Shown here: piece by piece, positions 15,844 through 23,581 of the stretch
How positions within the stretch are numbered: the stretch's first letter is position 1
Layout of the letters: each line of letters begins with the position of its first letter
Source of the DNA: DATFNI01 sp963712305
Lineage (GTDB): Bacteria; Bacteroidota; Rhodothermia; Balneolales; DATFMH01
Assembly: GCA_963712305.1 (NCBI GenBank)
Contig: CAVQHI010000002.1
Location: 1,178,001 to 1,242,000, forward strand
Reading direction: 5' to 3'
Length of the DNA stretch: 64,000 nucleotides
The notes under the pieces: model-generated
Databases searched by the model: none
What the model was told of the DNA's origin: nothing
What the model saw: only the letters and a program-made list of their open reading frames with translations
Made by a program: the position numbers and the translations under genes

Positions 15844-16233
15844 CTATCTCTCATACAGCTCAATTGGCAAATCATCCGGATCAAAAAAGAAAGTGAATCT
15901 CTTGCCTGTCAGCTCGTCTGTCCTGACCGGTTCCGCTTTAATGCCTTTTTCTTCCAGCTTCTTTATCTGTTGCTCGATGTCCGAGACCTCGAAAGCCAGA
16001 TGCCGCAAGCCGGCAGCCTCGGGACGGGAAACCCGTTTTGGGGGATTAGGAAACGAAAAGAGCTCGATGATGTACTCATCGTTTAACGACAAATCCAGTT
16101 TGTAGGACTGCCTCTCTTCACGATATGTTTCACTGATAATGTCCAGTCCCAGGATATTCGTGTAAAATTGTTTCGACTTTTGATAATCAGAGCAGATTAT
16201 CGCTATGTGATCAATCTTGTTCAGGTTCAGCAT
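15844..16233 (-). CDS. VOC-family (glyoxalase I-like) metalloprotein
   Basis: A 129-residue vicinal-oxygen-chelate protein close to the E. coli YaeR group of glyoxalase-I-like proteins. Matching blocks are IDHIAIICSDYQKSKQFYTNILG, EERQSYKLDLSLN, YIIELFSFPNPP, RPEAAGLRHLAFEV, and TGKRFTFFFDPDDLPIELYE. The metal-binding histidines and glutamates are in IDHIAI, IIELF, LRHLAF and IELYE. I prefer the ATG at 16233; another in-frame ATG lies at 16251. Either start overlaps the end of the permease gene, so translation is probably coupled to it. Confidence 0.88.
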   Translation of the reverse strand: MLNLNKIDHIAIICSDYQKSKQFYTNILGLDIISETYREERQSYKLDLSLNDEYIIELFSFPNPPKRVSRPEAAGLRHLAFEVSDIEQQIKKLEEKGIKAEPVRTDELTGKRFTFFFDPDDLPIELYER

Positions 16234-17542
16234 GAATGGTGATTGTATCATTAGGACGTGTTTCGCCAGACTTTCCAGTCCTGGTTATTTTCAAAATGCC
16301 GTAAAGCACCAATCCAATAAGAGTTGTTATCAGAACAGTGACGAAGTTTGACGATTTTGTACTTGAAAGCAACCACAAAGACGCCACAATGCCCAGAGTG
16401 GCAAAAAAATAGCCGTATGGAATTTTGTAGTATGTGCTCTCCGGTTTGTCTTGCCTGCGCAGCTTGATAAGAGCCGCACAAACGATTAGGTAAACGGACA
16501 CTTTGCATATCACACTGATGGAGACAGCGTAGATGAATGAGCCTGTTAATGAAGCGATAAGTGCAACACCGGAGAAAGTCATGAGGGAGATGACGGGAGT
16601 ACCGTATTTCGGGTGAAGCTTCAAAAACAAGCCTGGAAACTGATTTTCTTCGCTTAGGGCAAAAGGGACCCTGGAACCAATAAGCATTACTGCATTCAGA
16701 GATCCGACAATTGAAATTACAGCACCGAGTGTAATTAGAAAACCGCCAAACGGGCCCATAAAAAGTTCGGCAGCATCGGTAATGGGTTTATCTGAAGATG
16801 CCAGTTGAGGCAGTGTTCCGATACTTACAATCTGGATAAACAGGTAGAAAACGGCTATAAAGAGGATAGCTGTTATAAGAGCGAATGGGATGTTCTTTAC
16901 AGGATTTTGCACTTCTCCCGTATTTACGATAACAGCTTCAAATCCTGTAAAGGCAAATATCAGAATCAGGACCGTGTTTGAAAAATCTGTGAGCGTGGGA
17001 AGAGTCTGATGGACATCGATCAGGTGTGGATCTAAAAAGAAGAATCCAACAATGATGAAGATCAGAAGTGGTACCAGTTTTGCGATACTGAAGATATTAT
17101 TAAGTAAGGTGGAGTTTTTGACGCCATGATAGTTTATCAGCGTTAGAAGAAGAGTGATGAGAATAATGGTGGCAAACCGGTACTTCTGGTCCAGGAAAAG
17201 ATGATTAAAAAAGCTAAGATACGTGACCACCAGGTTGATCAGGGCCGCATATGCAGATAATCTTGTTATTAGAGTTAGCCATCCGATGATAAATCCCGGT
17301 GTTCTGCCAAAAGCAGCAAGTGTATACAGATACGGTCCTCCGGTTTTATCGAATCTGCTCGATACTTCAGCAAAATTGAAAACGATCACAAAAACAATAG
17401 CCGCACACACCAACAGCGCCAGGAGACTGTAGAATCCCGAATAGCCGAATATTTTAGATGGTAGTCCGAAAATCCCGGCACCTATGATGGTATTAATCAT
17501 CAGCAATACCAGGTCCCATCTTCCAATCTCACGTTTCAGCAT
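16211..17542 (-). CDS. APC-superfamily amino acid permease
   Basis: A 443-residue inner-membrane transporter with about twelve hydrophobic helices. The N-terminus MLKREIGRWDLVLLMINTIIGAGIFGLPS contains the GxGIF motif of amino acid-polyamine-cation permeases in helix 1, and GFEAVIVNTGEVQNP is the family block in helix 6. The substrate is probably an amino acid but cannot be named. The stop codon overlaps the start of the VOC gene, and the start lies 31 bp after the DUF1801 gene, so the three may be co-transcribed. Confidence 0.88.
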   Translation of the reverse strand: MLKREIGRWDLVLLMINTIIGAGIFGLPSKIFGYSGFYSLLALLVCAAIVFVIVFNFAEVSSRFDKTGGPYLYTLAAFGRTPGFIIGWLTLITRLSAYAALINLVVTYLSFFNHLFLDQKYRFATIILITLLLTLINYHGVKNSTLLNNIFSIAKLVPLLIFIIVGFFFLDPHLIDVHQTLPTLTDFSNTVLILIFAFTGFEAVIVNTGEVQNPVKNIPFALITAILFIAVFYLFIQIVSIGTLPQLASSDKPITDAAELFMGPFGGFLITLGAVISIVGSLNAVMLIGSRVPFALSEENQFPGLFLKLHPKYGTPVISLMTFSGVALIASLTGSFIYAVSISVICKVSVYLIVCAALIKLRRQDKPESTYYKIPYGYFFATLGIVASLWLLSSTKSSNFVTVLITTLIGLVLYGILKITRTGKSGETRPNDTITIHAEPEQD

Positions 17543-17573
17543 TGAACATTTCTAATTTGTCCGATTCGTGCCG

Positions 17574-17948
17574 TTACTTCGCTTTCGTTTTTGCCTTCTG
17601 CAGATTTTCATCCAGTCTGAATTTTACGATTTGGGTGATTAATCCTAATGGAAGGGGCTGGTCGATTGGAAACTGGATGGATCCTTTTGCTCCCTTGTAG
17701 ATCGAAAGTTCATTCTTAAAAACTTCAATACCTGATGGTTTAGGGTAAAACCCAATATGGTTTTTATGAGCAGCGAACCAGACCACCATGCCATTGGACT
17801 TGAATCCCGGCATCCCATAGCTCATCACTTCCACAGCTTGTGGAGCGGCCTCCTTTATTGTGGTCCGGAGTTCTTCCAGGATCCTTTGTGTCTCTTCCGG
17901 GAAATCCGCGAGGTACTCACTGAAATTAACTGGCTTCTTCATTGTCAA
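17574..17948 (-). CDS. DUF1801 (YdhG/iron-chaperone-like) protein
   Basis: A 124-residue cytoplasmic protein of the DUF1801 family (frataxin-like fold; some members are called iron chaperones). Typical blocks are FPEETQRILEELRTTIKEAAP, EVMSYGMPGFKSNGMVVWFAAHKNHIGFYP and GSIQFPIDQPLP. The in-frame ATG at 17942 (MKKPVNF) is an equally likely start. It is the first gene of a minus-strand run leading through the permease and VOC genes to the ECF42 cassette. The molecular role of the family is not firmly established. Confidence 0.85.
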   Translation of the reverse strand: MTMKKPVNFSEYLADFPEETQRILEELRTTIKEAAPQAVEVMSYGMPGFKSNGMVVWFAAHKNHIGFYPKPSGIEVFKNELSIYKGAKGSIQFPIDQPLPLGLITQIVKFRLDENLQKAKTKAK

Positions 17949-18190
17949 CTCCCCATGTGATTGATAATGTATCAGTTAATTATATGAAAACTTTTTTAAA
18001 TCAATACCAATATCGTGGCCTTTTGTGACATTTTTAAACAATTTATCTCCTTTTGATTTTATAGCCACGAAGGCACAGAATACACGGAACTAATTTCGCT
18101 AATACCAGAGATACCCTGCACTTGGAAAGACGAATCTGTTTATTCATTTTATCGTCATCATCTAAAGCGTAATCTTGTAAAAATCCATCG

Positions 18191-19888
18191 ATGAATAAGA
18201 TCAGAAAAAGCCTGTCCAGCCTGTTGTTTTTCGTGTTGATCATGTGCATATGTTCTTCGTGTGCAGTTCAGGAAAAGAAATCGAATGCCTCCACAGAAAA
18301 AGTGAAAAGTCCCAGGATCGTAAACATTATCAACTTCATTCGATTATGCGAGCCGCGTGATCCAAAAATTACTGAAGATGTACTTTACCAGACCGTGGTG
18401 AAGCAGGTGGAGATCATGAGGAAGTACAAGCTTAAAGGCACTTTCCTGTTACAGTATGATGCTTTGATTAATCCCCGTTATCAGAAATTTTTAAAGGGGC
18501 TTCCGGCCGATTCCTTTGAAGTTGGTGCATGGTGGGAGATGCCAAAACCTTTTGTGGAAGATGCCGGTCTGAAGTGGCGTGGTAAAGGTCCGTGGGATCC
18601 CCGTGCCGATGTGGATTTTTCGACCGGGTACTCACTTGCTGATCGCAAGAAACTGGCTGATACCTACATGGCAAAGTTTAAAAGCATTTTTGGTCACTAC
18701 CCAAAATCGGTCGGATCGTGGTTTATTGATGCGTACACTTTAAATTATCTCTATCAAAAGTACGGCATTGTTGCATCGAGCAACTGCAAAGATCAGATCG
18801 GGACGGATGGCTATACCTTATGGGGTGGATACTGGAATCAGGCCTACTACCCGAGTAAAAATAACGCCTTCATGCCCGCTCAACATGCAAACAACCAGAT
18901 ACCGGTCCCTATTTTCCGTATGCTGGGAAGCGACCCCATCCGGCAATATGATATTGGACTGGGAACAGGCAGGCAGGGTGTTGTGACACTGGAACCTGTT
19001 TATAAATTCGGAGGCGGTGATTCCACATGGGTTCATTGGTATTTTAACCAGTTTACCGAAGGGGAATCCCTGGCATTTGCTTACGTTCAGGCAGGACAGG
19101 AGAATTCGTTTACGTGGAATGCTATGTCTAAAGGATACAAGATTCAGATGCCATTGATTGCAAAGTTGCGCGATGAAAAGAAACTAAAAGTCGAAACACT
19201 GGCTCAGTCGGGGAAATGGTTTCAGGATCATTTTAAGGTCACGCCCCCGACCTCTGTTACCGTGAATAAAGATCTCAATGGGAGCAATCGCAAGACCGTC
19301 TGGTTCGACAGCAGGTTTTATCGGGCGAATCTATTCTGGGATCACGGCACCTTGCGTTTCCGGGATATCCACCTGTTTAATGAAAACCTGGCCTCGGATT
19401 ACCTGACAAAAAAATCGACATCCACGAAGTCTTCCTTCTTTACACTTCCCTTCGTCGACGGGCATGTGTGGAGCTCGAAGGGAAAACGGGCCGGATTACG
19501 GTTTGAGGCTCTTGTAAACAATAGGGAAGTATCAATAAAAGGGGGAGACCCAGAGATAAAAAGAGCCGCTAAAGGAGAGCTACACATTTCCTGGCCACTA
19601 ACCTCAATTGACGGGACTTTGGTAATGGATATCTATGAGCAGCAAATAAAGATAAATATGCAAGGCAACGACTCCGCCCACTGGTTTCTTGATTTGACCA
19701 CTGATCCATCCGCTGACTTGCCTTTCAGTAACATCCGCGCACACCGTGTCGAGTGCCGGTTCAAAGGGATGAATTATTCGGTTAGTACAACAACCGGCTC
19801 ATTTTCTCAACCAACAGACAGCGTTGCGTTACGAATAAAACCCGCGAATAACATTATCATCCTAAATTTTAACGTTAGTTCGAGATAA
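18191..19888 (+). CDS. Lipoprotein of unknown function, NodB/GH57-like barrel suspected
   Basis: A 565-residue predicted lipoprotein (lipobox ICSSC, Cys about residue 24) that I cannot assign to a named family. The N-terminal half looks like a polysaccharide-deacetylase or GH57-like barrel: IVNIINFIRLCEPRD, LKGTFLLQYDAL (compare ATFFV of NodB), FEVGAWWEM (compare the EIG step) and SVGSWFIDAYTLNYLYQKYG. The C-terminal part from about residue 390 is beta-rich and may be a carbohydrate-binding or beta-sandwich domain. It stands alone between a metabolic block and the IS region, in the opposite direction to its left neighbours. A role in polysaccharide or glycan processing is plausible, but no reaction is shown by the sequence. 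Confidence 0.6.
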   Translation: MNKIRKSLSSLLFFVLIMCICSSCAVQEKKSNASTEKVKSPRIVNIINFIRLCEPRDPKITEDVLYQTVVKQVEIMRKYKLKGTFLLQYDALINPRYQKFLKGLPADSFEVGAWWEMPKPFVEDAGLKWRGKGPWDPRADVDFSTGYSLADRKKLADTYMAKFKSIFGHYPKSVGSWFIDAYTLNYLYQKYGIVASSNCKDQIGTDGYTLWGGYWNQAYYPSKNNAFMPAQHANNQIPVPIFRMLGSDPIRQYDIGLGTGRQGVVTLEPVYKFGGGDSTWVHWYFNQFTEGESLAFAYVQAGQENSFTWNAMSKGYKIQMPLIAKLRDEKKLKVETLAQSGKWFQDHFKVTPPTSVTVNKDLNGSNRKTVWFDSRFYRANLFWDHGTLRFRDIHLFNENLASDYLTKKSTSTKSSFFTLPFVDGHVWSSKGKRAGLRFEALVNNREVSIKGGDPEIKRAAKGELHISWPLTSIDGTLVMDIYEQQIKINMQGNDSAHWFLDLTTDPSADLPFSNIRAHRVECRFKGMNYSVSTTTGSFSQPTDSVALRIKPANNIIILNFNVSSR

Positions 19889-20346
19889 AGTGGCAGTGCA
19901 ATGAACGGCAGAGGGCAGACGTGAGAAGTGAGACGTTCTTAGATACGAAATTCACCGGTTGGATGAATGGAGAGATTACAAAAGGCTTTCGTATTGAAAT
20001 TTGACTCCCCGCCGGTCCGGAAGTATCCTTTTTTAACCATTAAGGCATGAAGGCAAATTAAGCCTTCCTTCAAGAGTCTTAACTTCTTAATGGTTTATCA
20101 TCTGTCATCCGTTTTCATTCATTTATCTTATTTCCTGAGCTGTGGGCATCCGTGAAAATCCGCGGCAGCGGAAGTAAGGTGCAAAATGCGCAGATAACCT
20201 GAGCTGTCGTTCCTTTATTGCCATCTTAATGTGGCTTATTATATCAAACTCACGTTAAATTTATCCGACAACCAACCGCCAGATTAAGGAAGAACAAGTG
20301 AATTATGAATTTTGAATTTTTAATTATGAATTGAGAATCAGTCCAT

Positions 20347-20378
20347 TTCCCCCTTAAAAAAGGGGGCGTAGGGGGTTG
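20347..20378 (+). repeat. Interspersed CCCCCTT...AAGGGGG repeat, second copy
   Basis: TTCCCCCTTAAAAAAGGGGG followed by CGTAGGGGGTTG. It matches the element at 14244-14281 (minus strand) at nearly every position, so the two are dispersed copies of one repeat. Confidence 0.65.
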
Positions 20379-20567
20379 TTAAACAGCGTTTGACAGGTTT
20401 AATTCGGACGGGAGATACTTAGTGTACTACTCACATTGAGATACTATCAGCAAAAGAGAGGCTCCAAAATTCCACATTTTGCGGAGGCGTAGGTGGGTAT
20501 TACTTCCACGTTTCAATCAGCAACAATCAGATTCCAGTACACACGATGTGTTGGACACCCCCTAAAA

Positions 20568-20583
20568 GTCCCCTCAAGGGGAC
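20568..20583 (-). repeat. GTCCCCTYAAGGGGAC palindrome, former 3' end of membrane gene
   Basis: A 16-bp near-perfect palindrome (GTCCCCTCAAGGGGAC). On the minus strand it is followed by TTTTAGG. If the IS element and one target copy are removed, it lies about ten bases after the stop codon of the small membrane protein gene now at 23174-23581. It was therefore probably that gene's 3' hairpin before the insertion. Confidence 0.6.
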
Positions 20584-20592
20584 AGTACGATA

Positions 20593-20597
20593 TCACG
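20593..20597. repeat. IS21 target-site duplication, left copy
   Basis: TCACG immediately before the left end of the IS element, matching TCACG at 23174-23178 on the right. A 5-bp duplication is within the 4-8 bp range known for IS21 elements. Confidence 0.85.
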
Positions 20598-20602
20598 TGG
20601 TT

Positions 20603-20644
20603 ATTCCGGAGAAGCTGACCCCTCATTCCGGTGAAAGTGACCCC
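20603..20644. repeat. IS21 left-end transposase-binding repeats
   Basis: Two direct copies of the end motif: ATTCCGGAGAAGCTGACCCC followed by ATTCCGGTGAAAGTGACCCC, spaced by about one helical turn pair. They are inverted relative to the copies at the right end, as expected for IstA binding sites. Confidence 0.8.
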
Positions 20645-20684
20645 CCATCGGGTTTGGTTGTGTTCCTCTTTGGCTATGACAATA

Positions 20685-21410
20685 TTACAGTTTTTTTCTC
20701 ATACTTTCTCCGTGTAATTCGATGCGGTATGAGGTGTGAATGAGCCGGTCCAGAATGGCATCGGCAATGGTCCCCTCCCCAATCACATCGTACCAGTTGG
20801 CCAGGGGAAGCTGACTGACAATGATCGTGGCCATCCTTCCGTGACGATCTTCGACCATATCCAACAGATCCAGGCGTTGCTGGGTCTCCAGGGGCCGGAG
20901 TCCAAAATCATCGAGGATGAGCAGGTGTGTCCGGGCGATCTTGTCCAGCAGCTTCAGAATCGTTCCGTCGGCTCGGGCCAGCAGGAAGGCATGGAGGAGT
21001 TTTTGCATGTTAAAATAACCGGTCCGGTAGCCTAGCTCGCAGGCTTGTTGGCCCAGGGCCGAGGCCAGAAAACTTTTTCCGCTACCGGTCGGCCCGGTAA
21101 TCAAGACGGCCTGGCCGCCCTGGATATATTGTCCGTCACTCAGCAAAGCGATGGTGTTTTTGTCCAGTCCGCGATCCGGAGTCCAGGCGAGTTCTTCCAG
21201 GCTGGCCTGATAGCGAAAGCCGGCGGCTTTGCGTAGGCGGGTTACCCGGCGCCGGCCCCGTTCGAGCCATTCGGCCTGAAGCAGATGCTGCAGGCCTTCC
21301 GGCAGGGACAAGTTCGTGTGAGAGCGGGTTTCCAAAAGGGCTTGCCAACTGGACAACATGCCATGGAGGCGGAGTTCGTACATGAGTTCTTCGTTCTTAG
21401 AGGTATTCAT
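20685..21410 (-). CDS. istB: IS21 helper ATPase IstB
   Basis: A 241-residue AAA+ ATPase that assists IstA in target selection and strand transfer. It has Walker A (GPTGSGKSFLAS, about residue 104), Walker B (HLLILDDFGL) and the sensor-like IIVSQLP segment. The ending ADAILDRLIHTSYRIELHGESMRKK is typical of IstB. It starts 11 bp after the istA stop, the normal tandem arrangement. Length is normal for the family and nothing suggests inactivation. Confidence 0.95.
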   Translation of the reverse strand: MNTSKNEELMYELRLHGMLSSWQALLETRSHTNLSLPEGLQHLLQAEWLERGRRRVTRLRKAAGFRYQASLEELAWTPDRGLDKNTIALLSDGQYIQGGQAVLITGPTGSGKSFLASALGQQACELGYRTGYFNMQKLLHAFLLARADGTILKLLDKIARTHLLILDDFGLRPLETQQRLDLLDMVEDRHGRMATIIVSQLPLANWYDVIGEGTIADAILDRLIHTSYRIELHGESMRKKL

Positions 21411-21421
21411 AGAAGGGTTGA

Positions 21422-22990
21422 TTAAAGGTTAAGGGATTCTTGGAAATACTCTTTGCCACGGATGTTCTCGTGGTCAGGGAGCCCGGCAGGTGGATCAGGC
21501 GGGATACTTGCTTTGCCACCCACCATTCCGTTCTTGATCAGCCGGGACAGGAAGCTGTAGGTGCACTGGTCCAGGCTCAGGGCGATGCGGGCCGCTTCGG
21601 TGAGCTGCTCGGTCCCCACCTTGCGGTGTAATCCGAGCAGGCCATCCAGACTGCGAAAGGCCTGTTCGGGGTAGGTCCGGGAGGTCAGGATCCGCTCGAC
21701 CAGCTGACCCACTTCCTCTGAGATCCCGCCCCCGCGCCGCCGGTACCAGTCCGGTCCCCGATCGGTCCAGTACTGATGCTGGGATGGCAGGTGGTCTTTA
21801 AGGGTGGTGTAGCCCCAGGGAGTGCGATCCCGGGGGTGCGAGGCGATCAGGCTGCCCCGGCAGAAGATCTGAACCAGCCGGCTGGTATAGATGATCTTTA
21901 CCTTCCCCCTGATGTAAGAGTGGGGCACACTATAATAGTGTTTGTCTTCCCGGAGCTGGATGTGCGAGTTGTTTCGCACCGTGAGGCTCACCTGCTTTTT
22001 GATCAGGAAGGGCTCGGCAGGCAGAGGACCCAGGGCCTTCTGTTCAAGTTCAAATCGTCCACGCCGGGTCTCTTCCCGACCCTGGAAAACCCGCTCACCC
22101 CAGCGCTGTAACTGCTGGCGAATCGCCCCGTTGAGTTCGCCCAGGCTAAAGAAGGTCCGGTTTCGAAGGGGAGCCAATACCTGACGGTAGACTTCTCTCA
22201 CGCTCATCTCGACCAGGGATTTATCTCTGGGATGAAGGGGACGGGCAGGCAGGATCACGGTCTGATAGTGGTTGGCCAGGTCTTCCAACACCTTGTTGAT
22301 CCCCGGTTCGTAGCGGTCGCTCCTGACCACGGCGGTCTTCATGTTGTCGGGAATCAGAGCCTTGGTGACCCCGCCAAACCAGCCGAACCCCTGGCTCAAT
22401 CCTTCGACAAGATCTTCGCTGTTTTGGGAGGGCAGAGCTTCCACATAACTATATTGACTGTAGCCCAGGGTCATCACCAGCAGGGGCACCCGCCGGATCT
22501 CCCCGCTTTCCCGATCCACATATTCGGCATACTTTCCGGCAAAATCGATGTAGGTTTGCTCCCCAGCCGGATGAGGCAGATTCCCCATAGTAACCTTACG
22601 GGCCTGCCCCATCCGGGACAGATGCCAGCAAAACTGGCTGTAGCCGTACCCGTCCGGATGACTCTGCCGGTACTCGCTCCACAAGAGCCAGCGGGTGACT
22701 CCGGTGCGGGTAAGTTCCTTGCAGAAATAATCATACTGACCGGCCAGGTCCCCATAGCGGTCGGTTTGCTCTGCTTCGCCTGTCGGGCTCAGAATCTGCT
22801 CCAGTTCGGCCTCTTCCAGGCTCAGCAGTTCCCCGGCACCGCGTCCGCTGGCCCTGCCCAGAGCCAGATACTTGCGCACCGTATTGCGGGATACCGACAG
22901 ATTGCGGACAATAAACTTGATAGACTTGCCTTGCTGGTGCAGACGTAATATTTGCTTAATTTGTGACATAGGTTTTGGTTTAGCTGCCAT
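21422..22990 (-). CDS. istA: IS21 transposase IstA
   Basis: A 522-residue DDE transposase. The N-terminus is a helix-turn-helix (IKQILRLHQQGKSIKFIVRNLSVSRNTVRKYL) that should bind the end repeats. The RNase-H-like core shows the expected acidic residues: first Asp in YIDFAGKYAEY, second in LIPDNMKTAVV and the Glu in LVEMSVREVY. A beta-barrel-like C-terminal part follows (HYYSVPHSYIRGKVKIIYT). Length is in the upper normal range. Translation starts 183 bp inside the right end of the element. Confidence 0.95.
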   Translation of the reverse strand: MAAKPKPMSQIKQILRLHQQGKSIKFIVRNLSVSRNTVRKYLALGRASGRGAGELLSLEEAELEQILSPTGEAEQTDRYGDLAGQYDYFCKELTRTGVTRWLLWSEYRQSHPDGYGYSQFCWHLSRMGQARKVTMGNLPHPAGEQTYIDFAGKYAEYVDRESGEIRRVPLLVMTLGYSQYSYVEALPSQNSEDLVEGLSQGFGWFGGVTKALIPDNMKTAVVRSDRYEPGINKVLEDLANHYQTVILPARPLHPRDKSLVEMSVREVYRQVLAPLRNRTFFSLGELNGAIRQQLQRWGERVFQGREETRRGRFELEQKALGPLPAEPFLIKKQVSLTVRNNSHIQLREDKHYYSVPHSYIRGKVKIIYTSRLVQIFCRGSLIASHPRDRTPWGYTTLKDHLPSQHQYWTDRGPDWYRRRGGGISEEVGQLVERILTSRTYPEQAFRSLDGLLGLHRKVGTEQLTEAARIALSLDQCTYSFLSRLIKNGMVGGKASIPPDPPAGLPDHENIRGKEYFQESLNL

Positions 22991-23065
22991 TGAGAAATCA
23001 AGATTAGTGAGTAGATGATCGATTACTCACCAAGCTATCAACCAAAACCTTTTTTTATCCGGAGA

Positions 23066-23170
23066 GGGGGTCACTATGCCGGAATGGCAGATACTGACCC
23101 CGGGGTCACTTTCGCCGGATTGGGGGGGTCAGTTTCCTCCGGAATAGGGGGTCACTTTGGACCGGAATGA
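23066..23170. repeat. IS21 right-end transposase-binding repeats
   Basis: At least four copies of the end motif, read on the minus strand: ATTCCGGTCCAAAGTGACCCC, ATTCCGGAGGAAACTGACCCC, AATCCGGCGAAAGTGACCCC and, after a gap, ATTCCGGCATAGTGACCCC. The right end has more copies than the left. Confidence 0.8.
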
Positions 23171-23173
23171 CCA

Positions 23174-23178
23174 TCACG
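23174..23178. repeat. IS21 target-site duplication, right copy
   Basis: TCACG directly after the right end. Its first three bases, read on the minus strand, are the TGA stop codon of the membrane protein gene. Confidence 0.85.
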
Positions 23179-23581
23179 CCGCTGCAAACCACTCATTGGA
23201 CTCTTTTCGTGTGAGTTGCCAGACTAACACGATGTAAGGCAGGAGTCCCGATAAGACGGCTAACAACATTTGGTTATAGAAGTCGAAGCTCAGGACTACA
23301 AAGATAAGTCCGAATATAACGTAAAACGTCCGTCCCCACGACTTGCCCTTTAGGATCGCGAATCCGGCGATTACGTAACAAATACCCAGGATAATAAAGA
23401 TCACGACAGCTGCAGCAAAATTAACATCAGGGTTATGCCACGAAGCCTGTATGACCGGTCGATAGATTAAGAAAAAGGGTGTGGCGACGACAGACAACAC
23501 ACCGGCAATTAAAAACAACCAACCGATAAGGCCTACCGTATGTGGACGGGCGGTATGTTCTACACGTTTATTTGGTGTCAT
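23174..23581 (-). CDS. Small four-helix membrane protein of unknown function
   Basis: A 135-residue inner-membrane protein with four hydrophobic segments (about residues 17-37, 54-76, 82-104 and 106-126) and a polar N-terminus MTPNKRVEHTARPHT. I do not recognise a family with confidence; it resembles small uncharacterised integral proteins with a CYVIAGFAILKGKSWGR turn. Its TGA stop lies inside the duplicated target of the IS21 element, so the insertion happened directly behind the gene without altering the protein. It lost its original downstream hairpin, now at 20568. Confidence 0.7.
   Translation of the reverse strand: MTPNKRVEHTARPHTVGLIGWLFLIAGVLSVVATPFFLIYRPVIQASWHNPDVNFAAAVVIFIILGICYVIAGFAILKGKSWGRTFYVIFGLIFVVLSFDFYNQMLLAVLSGLLPYIVLVWQLTRKESNEWFAAA

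Larger units (their letters stand above)
19889..20597. other. Long repeat-filled intergenic region left of IS21 element
   Basis: This 709-bp stretch has no gene that I support. It holds a collection of interspersed elements: an AACCATTAAG...CTTAATGGTT inverted repeat near 20036-20096, TCCGC-GGCA-GCGGA at 20159-20172, an AT-rich GAATTATGAATTTTGAATT run near 20298-20337, the C/G-rich repeat at 20347-20378 and the palindrome at 20568-20583. All have relatives elsewhere in this window. Confidence 0.6.
20598..23173 (-). mobile_element. IS21-family insertion sequence (2576 bp, intact)
   Basis: A complete IS21-type element encoding IstA and IstB on the minus strand. The ends are TGGTTATTCCGG on the left and the inverted TGGTCATTCCGG on the right, flanked by a TCACG duplication. 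Inside the ends the motif TTCCGGN(3-4)AANNTGACCCC is repeated, twice on the left and at least four times on the right, which is the multiple-site end structure typical of IS21. The element is visibly richer in G and C than the DNA on both sides, suggesting arrival from another genome. Both genes are open, so it may still be active. Confidence 0.93.

Noticed and set aside
20546..20743. Open frame of 65 codons across the left IS end
   Set aside because: It spans the host/IS junction and the terminal repeats, so it cannot be an original gene.
22232..22948. Long open frame of 238 codons on the plus strand
   Set aside because: It is the antisense of istA, whose protein has all transposase motifs. 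The plus-strand translation is proline- and glycine-rich without any family features.
20603..23170. CRISPR-like array of TTCCGG...TGACCCC repeats
   Set aside because: The repeats sit only at the two ends of an IS21 element, are inverted between ends, lack regular spacers and have no cas genes nearby.
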